Source: Pontibacter populi
GTDB lineage: Bacteria > Bacteroidota > Bacteroidia > Cytophagales > Hymenobacteraceae
Direction: 5' to 3'
Length of the DNA stretch: 64,000 nucleotides
Assembly: GCF_019336435.1 (NCBI RefSeq)
Contig: NZ_JAHWXQ010000007.1
Coordinates: forward strand, 1-64,000
This document shows, piece after piece, positions 19,607 through 28,446 of this stretch. The stretch's first letter is position 1; each line of letters begins with the position of its first letter. The notes under the pieces were generated by a model. That model was not told the DNA's origin and made no database searches. It was given only the letters and a program-made list of their open reading frames with translations. A program made the translations under genes and the position numbers.

Positions 19607-20858
19607 ACTGTTTCAGTTTTCTGTACAGCGTTCTTTCTGATATGCCAAGGTCCTGAGCGGCATATTTGCGCTTGTTATTGTGTTTTTTAAGCGCCTTTAC
19701 TATCAGCTCCTTTTCCTTATCTTCTAAAGATAGACTTTCTTCAGCATTTTCGTGCTGGATGTCTTCTATTTTTTGATCGTCGTATTCGTGTGGCTGTGCC
19801 TGCTTCATGGGCAGGTAAAAAGCATCCGACTGCTCCTGTGTAGGATAGACGCGGCTTTCATACTGGCCAATATTCTCAAATAAATGCCCGTGCTCTTTTA
19901 ACAGGTCGGTTTCAACTGGCTGCTGTGTCAGCATATCAAAAACCAGCTTTTTAAGCTCCGACACATCACGGCGCATATCAAATAACACTTTATATAATAT
20001 GTCGCGTTCCGAAAAAGTCTGGTCGGCAGTTTTTTCAGCATTTAGTAAGGCCGGCACATGGCTTGCCTGCTCGCGTGGCAGATAACGCTTCATGGTCTCT
20101 GCATCAATCTCACGCTCATACTCCAGCACCGATATCTGTTCTACTATATTTTTGAGCTGGCGAATGTTGCCCGGAAACCTGAAATCAAGTAATAATTTAA
20201 CAGCTTCTGATGTAAGCGTAATGGGTTTAACGCGGTATTTTTCAGCGAAGTCGCTGGCAAACTTACGGAACAGCAGGTATACATCGTCGCCACGTTCGCG
20301 CAAAGGCGGCACCGTGATCGGCACTGTATTCAATCTATAGTATAAGTCTTCTCTGAAACGGCCTTTTTCAACTGCATTCAGCAGGTTAACGTTGGTAGCA
20401 GCTACCACGCGCACATCCGTTTTCTGTACTTTAGAAGAACCTACTTTTATAAACTCGCCATTTTCGAGTACGCGCAGCAAACGAGCCTGGGTACCGAGCG
20501 GCATTTCACCTATCTCATCCAGGAAAATGGTACCACCATCTGTTACTTCAAAATAACCTTTACGGGTATCGTGCGCCCCTGTAAAAGAACCTTTCTCGTG
20601 GCCAAAAAGCTCAGAATCTATAGTTCCTTCGGGAATAGCACCGCAGTTGATAGCTATAAACTGGCCATGTTTACGCGGACTAAGATGGTGGATGATCTTG
20701 GAGAAAGATTCTTTACCACTACCACTTTCACCAGTAATCAGCACCGTCATTTCGGTAGGAGCTACCTGCGCTGCTACCTGTATGGCATAGTTAAGCTGTG
20801 GCGAGTTGCCAATTATCCCGAACCGCTGTTTTATACTTTGAATATCGATGGTGCGCAT
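19590..20858 (-). CDS. Sigma-54-dependent transcriptional activator
   Basis: The 422-residue protein starts directly with the AAA+ sigma-54 interaction domain: Walker A GESGSGKES (43-51), the sigma-contact loop GSFTGA (90-95, a variant of GAFTGA), Walker B GTIFLDEIGEMP, and arginine-finger region FREDLYYRLN. A linker follows, and then a Fis-type helix-turn-helix (about 395-418, RKYAAQDLGISERTLYRKL). There is no receiver, PAS or GAF input domain, so control must come from a partner or from expression level. It overlaps lptE by 17 bases, which suggests an envelope-related regulon; that is inference. Confidence 0.94.
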   Translation of the reverse strand: MRTIDIQSIKQRFGIIGNSPQLNYAIQVAAQVAPTEMTVLITGESGSGKESFSKIIHHLSPRKHGQFIAINCGAIPEGTIDSELFGHEKGSFTGAHDTRKGYFEVTDGGTIFLDEIGEMPLGTQARLLRVLENGEFIKVGSSKVQKTDVRVVAATNVNLLNAVEKGRFREDLYYRLNTVPITVPPLRERGDDVYLLFRKFASDFAEKYRVKPITLTSEAVKLLLDFRFPGNIRQLKNIVEQISVLEYEREIDAETMKRYLPREQASHVPALLNAEKTADQTFSERDILYKVLFDMRRDVSELKKLVFDMLTQQPVETDLLKEHGHLFENIGQYESRVYPTQEQSDAFYLPMKQAQPHEYDDQKIEDIQHENAEESLSLEDKEKELIVKALKKHNNKRKYAAQDLGISERTLYRKLKQYEIEE

Positions 20859-20865
20859 GTTGTTA

Positions 20866-20963
20866 AATTTGAAGATTTGGAGTTAAGCAGATTTGAAAAT
20901 GGGTTTGAAGGTTAAACCGAATCAGGGTCATCTTCAACTTCCGGACTTTCTAATCTTCAAATT
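20866..20963. repeat. Inverted word repeat between miaB and the sigma-54 gene
   Basis: AATTTGAAGATT (20866-20877) and AATCTTCAAATT (20952-20963) are a perfect 12-base inverted pair spanning nearly the whole gap and touching the miaB stop codon. Related GATTTG and GGTTTGAAGG words fill the space between, so the gap could fold as one long imperfect hairpin. Confidence 0.6.
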
Positions 20964-22401
20964 AATCTATTGCTTCACCGAACAGGGTTCCAACGCTGCA
21001 ATCGTGTACCAGCACATTCACATAGTCACCTTTTTTATAGTGCTTCTTATCAAAGATCACTACTTTGTTCTGGTCATTGCGGCCACTCAGCTGCTCTTCC
21101 GATTTCTTGGAAGTTCCTTCCACCAATACTTTGTGCACCTTGCCAATGTCACGTTTGTTGCGGGCCAGAGAAGTTTCGCGCTGCTTGTTGATGATCTCAT
21201 CCAGACGGCGTTTTTTTACTTCAAGCGGAATATCATCTTCCAGTTTGCGGGCTGCCAGTGTTCCGGGACGCTCAGAATAGAAAAACATATACGAGTAGTC
21301 GTACTGCACATAATCCATCAGGCTCAGGGTATCCTGGTGTTCTTCTTCTGTCTCGGTACAGAAGCCGGCAATCATATCCGAAGAAATACCGCATTCTTCA
21401 CCAAGTATGGCACGGATCGCATCCACACGGTTTATATACCAGGCGCGGTCATACGTACGGTTCATCAGTTCCAGCACACGGGAGTTACCGCTTTGCGCCG
21501 GCAGGTGAATGTATTTGCAGATGTTGTCGTACTTTTTCATCGTGTACAACACTTCATCGGTAATATCTTTCGGGTGCGAAGTGGAGAAGCGAACACGCAG
21601 ATCAGGAGATAGTAAAGCCACCATTTCCAGCAATTGAGCAAAGTTCACGTTTTCAGTGCCGTCTTCAGAAGCCCATTTGTAAGAGTCCACGTTCTGCCCA
21701 AGCAGTGTTACTTCTTTATAACCTTGTGCCACCAGCGCTTCTGCTTCCCGAACTATAGAATGTGCATCGCGGGAACGTTCACGGCCACGGGTGAAAGGCA
21801 CCACACAGAAAGAACACATGTTATCGCAACCACGCATGATCGAAATAAAAGCACTTACACCGTTACTGTTTAGGCGGATAGGGTTGATGTCGGCATATGT
21901 TTCTTCTCTCGAAAGCAACACGTTAACAGCCTTCTGACCACCATCTACTTCGTTTATCAGGTTAGGAAGGTCGCGGTAAGCATCCGGGCCAACTACCAGG
22001 TCAACTATTTTTTCTTCCTCCAGTAATGATTTTTTCAGGCGTTCGGCCATACAGCCTAATATGCCAACCATCATTCCCGGCTTCTTTTTCTTATAGTGGT
22101 TTATCTGGCCTAAGCGGTTACGTACGGTTTGTTCTGCTTTCTCACGGATGGAGCAGGTGTTCAGGAACACAAGGTCAGCCTGTGCAATATCGGCAGTGGT
22201 ATCAAAACCTTGCTCGAACATGATCGAGGACACAATTTCACTATCCGAGAAATTCATCGCGCAACCATAGCTTTCGATGTATAGTTTGCGGGAACGTCCG
22301 GTATTTGTGTCTTTCGAAACCTGTGTATCGCAAGATGCAGCCGCAGTGGCTTGTTCCGGCGTACGATTATCTATAAAATCAAGATCGAGGATTGGATTCA
22401 T
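20962..22401 (-). CDS. miaB: tRNA-2-methylthio-N6-dimethylallyladenosine synthase MiaB
   Basis: MiaB is a radical-SAM methylthiotransferase that turns i6A37 into ms2i6A37 in tRNAs reading UNN codons. The 479 residues show the N-terminal UPF0004 domain with cluster cysteines C47, C83 and C117. The radical-SAM CxxxCxxC follows (C192, C196, C199 in GCDNMCSFC), and the C-terminal TRAM domain contains [18 protein letters not shown]. It has a roughly 30-residue polar N-terminal extension. It is the first gene of the run toward lptE and secG. MiaE at 30530-31141 would hydroxylate its product. Confidence 0.97.
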   Translation of the reverse strand: MNPILDLDFIDNRTPEQATAAASCDTQVSKDTNTGRSRKLYIESYGCAMNFSDSEIVSSIMFEQGFDTTADIAQADLVFLNTCSIREKAEQTVRNRLGQINHYKKKKPGMMVGILGCMAERLKKSLLEEEKIVDLVVGPDAYRDLPNLINEVDGGQKAVNVLLSREETYADINPIRLNSNGVSAFISIMRGCDNMCSFCVVPFTRGRERSRDAHSIVREAEALVAQGYKEVTLLGQNVDSYKWASEDGTENVNFAQLLEMVALLSPDLRVRFSTSHPKDITDEVLYTMKKYDNICKYIHLPAQSGNSRVLELMNRTYDRAWYINRVDAIRAILGEECGISSDMIAGFCTETEEEHQDTLSLMDYVQYDYSYMFFYSERPGTLAARKLEDDIPLEVKKRRLDEIINKQRETSLARNKRDIGKVHKVLVEGTSKKSEEQLSGRNDQNKVVIFDKKHYKKGDYVNVLVHDCSVGTLFGEAID

Positions 22402-22479
22402 GCTAAAAATTCTTTGAGCTACAAATATACTACATTCCGTTTTAAAACCGTGACAGAATGGCAGAGGGATTTTTATAAT

Positions 22480-22602
22480 TATGAATTATGAATGCTGAAT
22501 TATGAGTGAAAGTAAGGTACAGACTAAAGTATAGGCGTAGCCTTCAGTTCTTTATGAACCTTGACTATAGCTACAATTCATAATTTCTAATTCATAATTC
22601 AG
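22480..22602. repeat. Inverted word repeat between pabB and miaB
   Basis: ATTATGAATTATGAATGCTGAATTATGA on the left faces ATTCATAATTTCTAATTCATAATTCAG on the right. The exact core is CTGAATTATGA (22495-22505) against TCATAATTCAG (22592-22602). The 224-base gap between pabB and miaB otherwise holds only a CTATAG copy and no gene. Confidence 0.6.
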
Positions 22603-22625
22603 CCTTTGAAAGCGCAGGAAAAGGC

Positions 22626-23909
22626 TTAGCTAAGAATCTGCAGCATCGCCTTTGCTTTCAGCAAACATTCCTCGTATTCGCGTTCAGGGTCGGAGTCGTA
22701 CGTGATGGCGCTGCCGACCATAAATGAGAGGCATTTCCGGGCAGCATTGTATTGTATACTGCGGATCACGACATTAAAATCACAATCCTGGTCTGGAGTT
22801 ATATAACCGAAAGCGCCGGAATAAAGCCCGCGCCTGGTTGCTTCCAGTTCTTCGATAAGCTGCATCGCGCTTATTTTCGGTGCGCCGGTCATGCTTCCCA
22901 TCGGAAAAGCGCCCAGCAGCACATCAACTAGGTTATTTTCCGGTTTTATAGTTCCGGTTATAGTTGAGATCATCTGCCAGACCTGCCTGAACCCATAAGT
23001 ACCAAACATTTCTTCTACTTTAACGGTGCCAGTGGCACAGGATCGGCTCAGGTCGTTGCGAATCAGGTCCACGATCATCATGTTTTCGGCCAGTTCTTTT
23101 TCGTCGTGGCGTAGTTGGTGGCGTAGTTGTTCGTCTTCTTCGGGAGTTTTACCGCGCTTAATAGTTCCCTTTATGGGCTGCGAAACTATAGTTGTGCCTG
23201 TCTTTTTCAGAAACCGTTCAGGAGATGCGCAAAGCAGGTAATTGTCATTAAATTTCAGATAGCCCGAAAACGGCGTAGGAGAAACTTCAGATAAAGCCAG
23301 GTATAAGGCCAGCGGTTCTATAGTTACATCATGGGCAAAGAACTCCATGCAGTAATTCAATTCATATACATTGCCTTCCAGAATGTGCTGACGTACCTTT
23401 TCAACCTGGGCTATATAGTCGGTCCTGGGAACGCGTTGCTGTATAGTTATGCCTTCCTGTTCTGCTGGCTGTGCTGCCGGAGTAGCCAGTATAGTTTCCA
23501 GTATGTTTTGAATATAAGCATCTGATGATTCTATAGTTATGCTTACTTCATTAAAGTATAAAATGATTTCCGGTACAAAGAAAACTATAGGAGGGAAGCC
23601 CAATCCGTCGTGGTTGTTGCTGCTCAGTTTTTCTATGTTGTTTTTCAGATCATAGCCTAAATAGCCACATAGCAACTGCTTTTGCTTTATTGCTTCTTTC
23701 AGATCTTCAAAAGGAGAGGCAGGATCAAAATCTATAGTTGTTCCCCCCGAAACAGCCAGCATGTGTCTGAAGCCATTGTGTGGGTATGGAATATTATGAT
23801 CATAATAGTAGGCTGCCAGCGGAAAAGCATCAGCCCAGGCTAATGCCTTTAGCCTGAATTCTTCCGCAGTTACGGACAAGTCTTTATAGTTTATTTCTAG
23901 CAGCGGCAT
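22626..23909 (-). CDS. pabB: Aminodeoxychorismate synthase component I
   Basis: PabB aminates chorismate to 4-amino-4-deoxychorismate on the route to p-aminobenzoate and folate. The 427 residues match the chorismate-binding family, with SQPIKGTIKRG (about 232-242), the metal and substrate motif GSMTGAPKISAMQLIEELE, and RGLYSGAFGYI. Trp or anthranilate synthase cannot be fully excluded on these motifs. However, the gene stands apart from trp genes, and the window also carries a pabC-like lyase, so PabB is favoured. It follows the TPR gene after 9 bases. Confidence 0.88.
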   Translation of the reverse strand: MPLLEINYKDLSVTAEEFRLKALAWADAFPLAAYYYDHNIPYPHNGFRHMLAVSGGTTIDFDPASPFEDLKEAIKQKQLLCGYLGYDLKNNIEKLSSNNHDGLGFPPIVFFVPEIILYFNEVSITIESSDAYIQNILETILATPAAQPAEQEGITIQQRVPRTDYIAQVEKVRQHILEGNVYELNYCMEFFAHDVTIEPLALYLALSEVSPTPFSGYLKFNDNYLLCASPERFLKKTGTTIVSQPIKGTIKRGKTPEEDEQLRHQLRHDEKELAENMMIVDLIRNDLSRSCATGTVKVEEMFGTYGFRQVWQMISTITGTIKPENNLVDVLLGAFPMGSMTGAPKISAMQLIEELEATRRGLYSGAFGYITPDQDCDFNVVIRSIQYNAARKCLSFMVGSAITYDSDPEREYEECLLKAKAMLQILS

Positions 23910-23918
23910 AAGATATAA

Positions 23919-25397
23919 CTATGGAAGGGTAGAGAGCGCCAGTTTAGCTTTCGCCTGTATGCTGTTTTTGTAAGCGTGGTTGCTGAAGCTTTGTGCCTGC
24001 ATTAAATACTTTTTAGCTAAATCGTATTTTTCTAACTTCTGATAAATATAACCTAACTGCAGAGCAGCATGAGCCGAAAAGTATAGCGGTTCGTCTGCGG
24101 AGGCAGCGATAGTTGTTTTATAGAATTTTATGGCCTGTTCTAATTGTAACTGCCCATGGTAAATGCGGGCTTTCCTGTAAAAATATTCTGCCCGTACAGG
24201 CTGTGGAGTTTCATCTGTGATGACTAGTCGGGAGATTTCTTTTAATGCCTGATCAAAATAGCCACCGTCGGAATGCAAGCGTGCCAGTAGCAAAAACCTG
24301 TTTGGCTCTTCGTTCCGGCTTACAAAATTCTCCGCATATTTATCTTCTTCGGTTATAGTTGCGCCAACCTGCCTCACCTGCTGGTAATGCCATTTAGCCT
24401 GTGGTTTATGGTTGCTGAGCCAGTAAGCGAAGTAAAGTTTAAAATTTGCCGCTTTAAGATAATGCTTGCCTTTGTGCTGCTCCAGAAAATAGCGGTTCTC
24501 TTTGATGGATGTGTCATAATCGCCACGAAACAAATAGAGATCGGCTGCCATGTGATGCAGGTAAGGAAATGAACTATAGTTGCCACTTCGTGGACGTGCC
24601 TGGTAAAACTGTAGCGCTAACTCGCCCTTTTTTGCCTTTTTATGAAGCAGTACAGCTACAAAATTGAATAGTAGGTTATCAGGCTGGGTCTGAACTAAAG
24701 AGGATATTTGCGGCAATGTAGCGCTGGCATTTTCTTCATCAAGAAGTTGCAGCAGAAGGGCGTGCAGCAGCTTAGCTTCATTCTGAAATAAATTTGGCTC
24801 CTGGGCAGCTTTCTGTAAATTGGTCAGTCCTGCAACCGTATTGCCGCCCAACCCAACAATGTTCAGAAACCATTTGTACTCGTCAGGCACTGACCCTAGG
24901 AGCACCTGCATAACGCCCAGTGTTTTCCGGTTAGGTATAAATTCAGGATATTTCTTAGCGTTGGATTGAAGTTGCAGGTATGCTTTCCTGAAATCCCAGG
25001 CGGCGGCTACACGATTGCCAAATAACAGTTCGCTTGTGGCCAGTTGCGCTCTTATCTCTGCCTTTGCATACTCCACCCAAACTGACTTCTCTTTTAAGGC
25101 ATCCAGTTTATCCAGCCGCAATTCCTGTGCATCAATTAACTTCTTAAGTTTAGTCTGATCCTGCTCCGTACAGATCTCCAGGAAATCATTATAGTTAGCA
25201 AGCAGCAGCGAAACGGCATTTTTGTCATTTCTCTGAAGCTCTTTCTGAACGATAGCTCTGCTGCCAGCAAGCTTTAATTTCAGCGATTCGGAATATGCGC
25301 TGGTTAGCTCTTTATTAAGGTACGAGTTGGCGTAGGAGGGCAGGTGCAAGCAGAGGAAGGCCAGCAGGAACAAAAAAAAAGGATGGGGTTGAGCCAT
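23919..25397 (-). CDS. Exported tetratricopeptide-repeat protein
   Basis: I place the start at the ATG at 25395-25397 (492 residues) rather than 12 codons upstream, because it begins a good signal peptide (MAQPHPFFLFLLAFLCLHLPSYA). The rest is helical with TPR units, clearest at the C-terminus (AEYFYRKARIYHGQLQLEQAIKFYKTTIAA; AALQLGYIYQKLEKYDLAKKYLMQAQ). It is probably periplasmic; function is unknown. Oddly, its start codon and the codons for FFLF form the stem and T-run of a terminator that would stop transcripts from the upstream gene. pabB follows after 9 bases. Confidence 0.82.
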   Translation of the reverse strand: MAQPHPFFLFLLAFLCLHLPSYANSYLNKELTSAYSESLKLKLAGSRAIVQKELQRNDKNAVSLLLANYNDFLEICTEQDQTKLKKLIDAQELRLDKLDALKEKSVWVEYAKAEIRAQLATSELLFGNRVAAAWDFRKAYLQLQSNAKKYPEFIPNRKTLGVMQVLLGSVPDEYKWFLNIVGLGGNTVAGLTNLQKAAQEPNLFQNEAKLLHALLLQLLDEENASATLPQISSLVQTQPDNLLFNFVAVLLHKKAKKGELALQFYQARPRSGNYSSFPYLHHMAADLYLFRGDYDTSIKENRYFLEQHKGKHYLKAANFKLYFAYWLSNHKPQAKWHYQQVRQVGATITEEDKYAENFVSRNEEPNRFLLLARLHSDGGYFDQALKEISRLVITDETPQPVRAEYFYRKARIYHGQLQLEQAIKFYKTTIAASADEPLYFSAHAALQLGYIYQKLEKYDLAKKYLMQAQSFSNHAYKNSIQAKAKLALSTLP

Positions 25398-25405
25398 CCT
25401 TTTTT
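25372..25405 (-). terminator. Terminator overlapping the start of the TPR gene
   Basis: On the minus strand AAAAAA-GGATGG-CTCAACC-CCATCC-TTTTTTTTT is a textbook intrinsic terminator, 39 bases past the zinc-ribbon gene's stop. The ATG of the downstream TPR gene lies in its first arm, and the nine T's encode part of the signal peptide. Confidence 0.75.
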
Positions 25406-25443
25406 CTATACTATGTATGCGAATAATGCGCAAAAATGCTGAA

Positions 25444-26175
25444 TTAGAATACGCGCTGCTCTACACCAGCCAGAATACGGCCGCAGTGTTCGCAAACGAT
25501 AACTTTTTTCTGAGCTGCAATGTCAGCCTGGCGCTGCGGAGGAACAGTGTTAAAGCAACCACCACAGGCATCACGTTTTACCTGCACTACTGCAAGGCCA
25601 TTACGTACGTTTTTGCGGATACGGTTGTAAGCAGAAAGCAAACGCTCTTCGATGTCGTGCGATGCTGTTTCTCTGTTTTGCTCTAAACCTTTTTCTTCTT
25701 CTTCGCTCTCAGATACGATCTGGTCTAATTCGTGCTTTTTGTTGTCAAGGTCTTTGCGACGCTCTTCCAGTCTGCCTTTTGTACCTTCGATCTCAGCAAT
25801 TTTCTGCTCAATCTGGTAGTGGGCTTCTCTGATCTTCTTTTCTGCAACCTGAATTTCCAGTTTCTGCAGTTCTATCTCTTTCGTGATAGCATCGTACTCG
25901 CGGTTGTTGCGAACGTTCTGCTGCTGGTCTTCATACTTACGGATAAGTGACTCTGCGTCTTTGATAGACTGTTTGCGCTGTGCGATGGTATCGTTAAGGG
26001 CTGCAACTTCGTCATCAAACTTGCGAACACGAACCTCGTAGCCTTCAATTTCATCTTCAAGGTCCTGAACCTCTTCGGGTAAATCACCCCTTACGCGTCT
26101 AATTTCATCAAGCTGCGAATCGATGCTCTGAAGCTTTAGTAATGCTTCCAATTTGCTGGCTACCGTACTTTCCAT
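25444..26175 (-). CDS. Coiled-coil protein with C-terminal zinc ribbon
   Basis: The 243-residue protein is a long coiled coil (about 5-175, rich in E, K, Q and R heptads). It ends in a C4 zinc ribbon, with CGGC about 202-205 (ACGGCFNTVPPQ) and CEHC about 228-231 (VCEHCGRIL), as in the zf-RING_7 / CT398-like family. It is cytoplasmic. It lies 3 bases after the Nif3-like gene, a pairing often seen in bacteria from general knowledge. A role in nucleic-acid or protein binding is plausible but not shown. A terminator follows inside the next gene's start. Confidence 0.88.
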   Translation of the reverse strand: MESTVASKLEALLKLQSIDSQLDEIRRVRGDLPEEVQDLEDEIEGYEVRVRKFDDEVAALNDTIAQRKQSIKDAESLIRKYEDQQQNVRNNREYDAITKEIELQKLEIQVAEKKIREAHYQIEQKIAEIEGTKGRLEERRKDLDNKKHELDQIVSESEEEEKGLEQNRETASHDIEERLLSAYNRIRKNVRNGLAVVQVKRDACGGCFNTVPPQRQADIAAQKKVIVCEHCGRILAGVEQRVF

Positions 26176-26178
26176 GTA

Positions 26179-27279
26179 TTAATAGGTGTATCTGATAGGG
26201 TTTGTGTTTATTTCTGATAAATAGACTGCAAAATTAGGAAAGTTTTTTGATATAGTATCATAAAAAATCTCCTTTGTATAGACTTCGCTTTCATAATGGC
26301 CTATATCGGCAATCATCAGCTTGCCTTCCGCATCAAAAAACTCGTGATATTTAACGTCGCCGGTTACCAAAGCATCAGCACCTGAGCGTATTGCATCTTT
26401 TATCAGGAAACTTCCGGCACCGCCGCAAACGGCTACTTTTTTTACCGGTTTATTTCCGATAGTGGTGTAACGCAGCCCCTGAAGGTTCATCTTAGCTTTC
26501 AAATAGTCCAGAAAAGCTTCTTCCGTCAGTTCATTTTCAAGATTACCGATCATACCAATACCTACTTCCTGGTTCGGATTCTCCAGCAGCGTCAGGTAAT
26601 GGGCAACTTCTTCGTAAGGGTGTGCCTTCAGTAAGGCATCCATTATTTTGTGTTGTTTGAAAGCCGGGAAAACCATTTCCACGCGGTTTTCCTGTACCTG
26701 CTCCGGTTTACCCTTTTCGCCTATAGTTGGGTCAGCATTCTCAGAAGGGGTAAAACGCCCTGTTCCCTGTACCTGGAAACTACAATCGTTGTATTCCCCA
26801 ATTTGACCGGCGCCCACTTCATGCACTGCTTTCAAAACTTTTTCGGTATCATCAACCGGTACAAAAAATGCCAGTTGCATTAACGTATGCGGCTTCTTAG
26901 AAAGAACCTTAATGTTTTTAAGCTCAAGTTTTTCGGCAATCTTAGCATTCACGCCATTGTGTACGCTGTCCAGGTTAGTGTGCGAAGCGTAAATAGCTAT
27001 CTTATTCCGGATAGCTTTAACTATAGTTCGCTCCACATAACTTTTACCCGTAAGCGATTTTATACCTTTAAAAATAACCGGATGATGGGCTACCACCATG
27101 TTACAGCCTTTCTCGATAGCTTCATCCAGAACCGCTTCCGTGCAGTCCAGGCTTAGCAAAACGCCCGTAACTTCGTCGTTCGGGTCACCGGTTTGCAGGC
27201 CGGCATTATCATAGCTTTCCTGGTAAGCGAGCGGGGCGTAGTGTTCCAGTACGCGAACTATATCTTTTATTTGTGGCAT
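26179..27279 (-). CDS. Nif3-like dinuclear metal centre protein
   Basis: The 366 residues match the NIF3/YqfO family, which forms hexameric toroids with a two-metal site. The metal-binding histidines are visible in MVVAHHPVIFKG (near 62-68), ASHTNLD (near 99), and the C-terminal VTGDVKYHEFFDAE. A central PII-like insert (about 130-240) gives the long Bacillus YqfO-type form rather than the 250-residue E. coli YbgI form. The enzymatic role is not established; a GTP cyclohydrolase 1 type 2 label exists in databases. It is co-transcribed with the zinc-ribbon gene. Confidence 0.93.
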   Translation of the reverse strand: MPQIKDIVRVLEHYAPLAYQESYDNAGLQTGDPNDEVTGVLLSLDCTEAVLDEAIEKGCNMVVAHHPVIFKGIKSLTGKSYVERTIVKAIRNKIAIYASHTNLDSVHNGVNAKIAEKLELKNIKVLSKKPHTLMQLAFFVPVDDTEKVLKAVHEVGAGQIGEYNDCSFQVQGTGRFTPSENADPTIGEKGKPEQVQENRVEMVFPAFKQHKIMDALLKAHPYEEVAHYLTLLENPNQEVGIGMIGNLENELTEEAFLDYLKAKMNLQGLRYTTIGNKPVKKVAVCGGAGSFLIKDAIRSGADALVTGDVKYHEFFDAEGKLMIADIGHYESEVYTKEIFYDTISKNFPNFAVYLSEINTNPIRYTY

Positions 27280-27331
27280 CGTTTATCGTTTATAATTTAG
27301 ACAGCCGTGGTCAGGTCGTTAAAATTAATTT

Positions 27332-27339
27332 TAAATTTG
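27332..27339 (+). promoter_or_regulatory. Possible -7 element for lpxK
   Basis: TAAATTTG matches TAnnTTTG and lies 18 bases before the preferred lpxK ATG. If real, it rules out the GTG 51 bases further upstream as the start, because that GTG would precede the promoter. No good -33 is seen. Confidence 0.4.
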
Positions 27340-27357
27340 CTTCTGATACAAACATAC

Positions 27358-28404
27358 ATGGATAAACTGAAACTGTTGCTCTGGCCTTTTGCTGCACTTT
27401 ACGGTGGCGTTACATCGCTCCGGAATACGGCCTATAATCAAGGCTGGTTTGCTTCGCGTAAGTTTAATTTGCCGGTAATTGCTGTTGGCAACCTAACGGT
27501 TGGCGGAACGGGCAAAACGCCTCATGTAGAGTACCTGCTTCGGTTATTGCACAACTATAGAGTTGCCACCTTAAGCCGTGGCTATAAACGGTCTACCAAA
27601 GGCTTTGTGTTAGCAGATGAAAATGCTACTGCCGCAACTATAGGCGACGAGCCTTTCCAGTATCATGCAGATTTCCAGGAGGTGCAGGTAGCGGTAAGTG
27701 AGAAAAGAGTGGAAGGCGTAGAGCAGCTTTTACAACTGAGCCCGAAACCGGAAGTTATAGTTCTGGATGATGCCATGCAGCACCGGGCCATTCAGCCTTC
27801 TTTAAACCTGCTGGTTACAGACTATAACCGCCTGTTTTACAAAGACCACATGTTGCCTGCAGGCTTGTTACGCGAACCGAAAAATGGTGCACGTAGGGCC
27901 GATGCTGTCTTAGTCAGCAAATGCCCTGTAACGATACAGGCTTCCGAAATGAACAGTATAACTTCCCGGATACATAAGCATTGTAATTCGGAGACGCCTG
28001 TTTTTTTTACCGGGTTCCGGTACGGGCAACCCGTACCAATAGGGAATGCCGGGCAACTAAGTAAACACATTGTTTTGCTGACTGGTATTGCCAATGCTGA
28101 CCCGTTGAAGCATTATTTAAAAGAACACCAGTTTAAGCTTTTGCACCACGCATCCTTTCCGGACCACTATATGTATTCGGCATCAGATATGGCGCATATA
28201 AAGAAAGAGCTGAAAAAGCATCCTAAAGATACGATCGTGCTTACTACACGTAAAGATGCAGTAAAACTGATGGATGCATCGTTACAAAACTATAGTCTGC
28301 ATTTACCGCTTTTTTATATACCTATAGAAGTTTATTTTGTGAGTGGTGACGATGACTTTAACGAACTGGTACTGCAGCATGTGAAGAGCTACACCGGCAG
28401 GTAA
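27358..28404 (+). CDS. lpxK: Tetraacyldisaccharide 4'-kinase LpxK
   Basis: LpxK phosphorylates the 4'-position of the lipid A disaccharide with ATP at the inner membrane. From the ATG at 27358 the protein has 348 residues, a normal length, and begins MDKLKLLLWPFAALYGGV, which is the usual membrane-associated N-terminal helix. The P-loop is VGGTGKTP (48-55). SRGYKR (near 76) and VLDDAMQHR (near 142) are the other family motifs. The gene is divergent from the Nif3-like gene. Confidence 0.94.
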   Translation: MDKLKLLLWPFAALYGGVTSLRNTAYNQGWFASRKFNLPVIAVGNLTVGGTGKTPHVEYLLRLLHNYRVATLSRGYKRSTKGFVLADENATAATIGDEPFQYHADFQEVQVAVSEKRVEGVEQLLQLSPKPEVIVLDDAMQHRAIQPSLNLLVTDYNRLFYKDHMLPAGLLREPKNGARRADAVLVSKCPVTIQASEMNSITSRIHKHCNSETPVFFTGFRYGQPVPIGNAGQLSKHIVLLTGIANADPLKHYLKEHQFKLLHHASFPDHYMYSASDMAHIKKELKKHPKDTIVLTTRKDAVKLMDASLQNYSLHLPLFYIPIEVYFVSGDDDFNELVLQHVKSYTGR

Positions 28405-28446
28405 CTATTTCGCTGTTTGTTGTGATAAAAACACTAATTTTGAACT

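Noticed and set aside
20893..21612. 239-residue plus-strand frame over miaB
   Set aside because: It is antisense to a well-supported MiaB with all motifs; its length reflects codon bias of the opposite strand.
27307..27357. Longer lpxK start at GTG 27307
   Set aside because: It would add 17 residues ahead of the conserved N-terminus and lies upstream of a likely -7 box.
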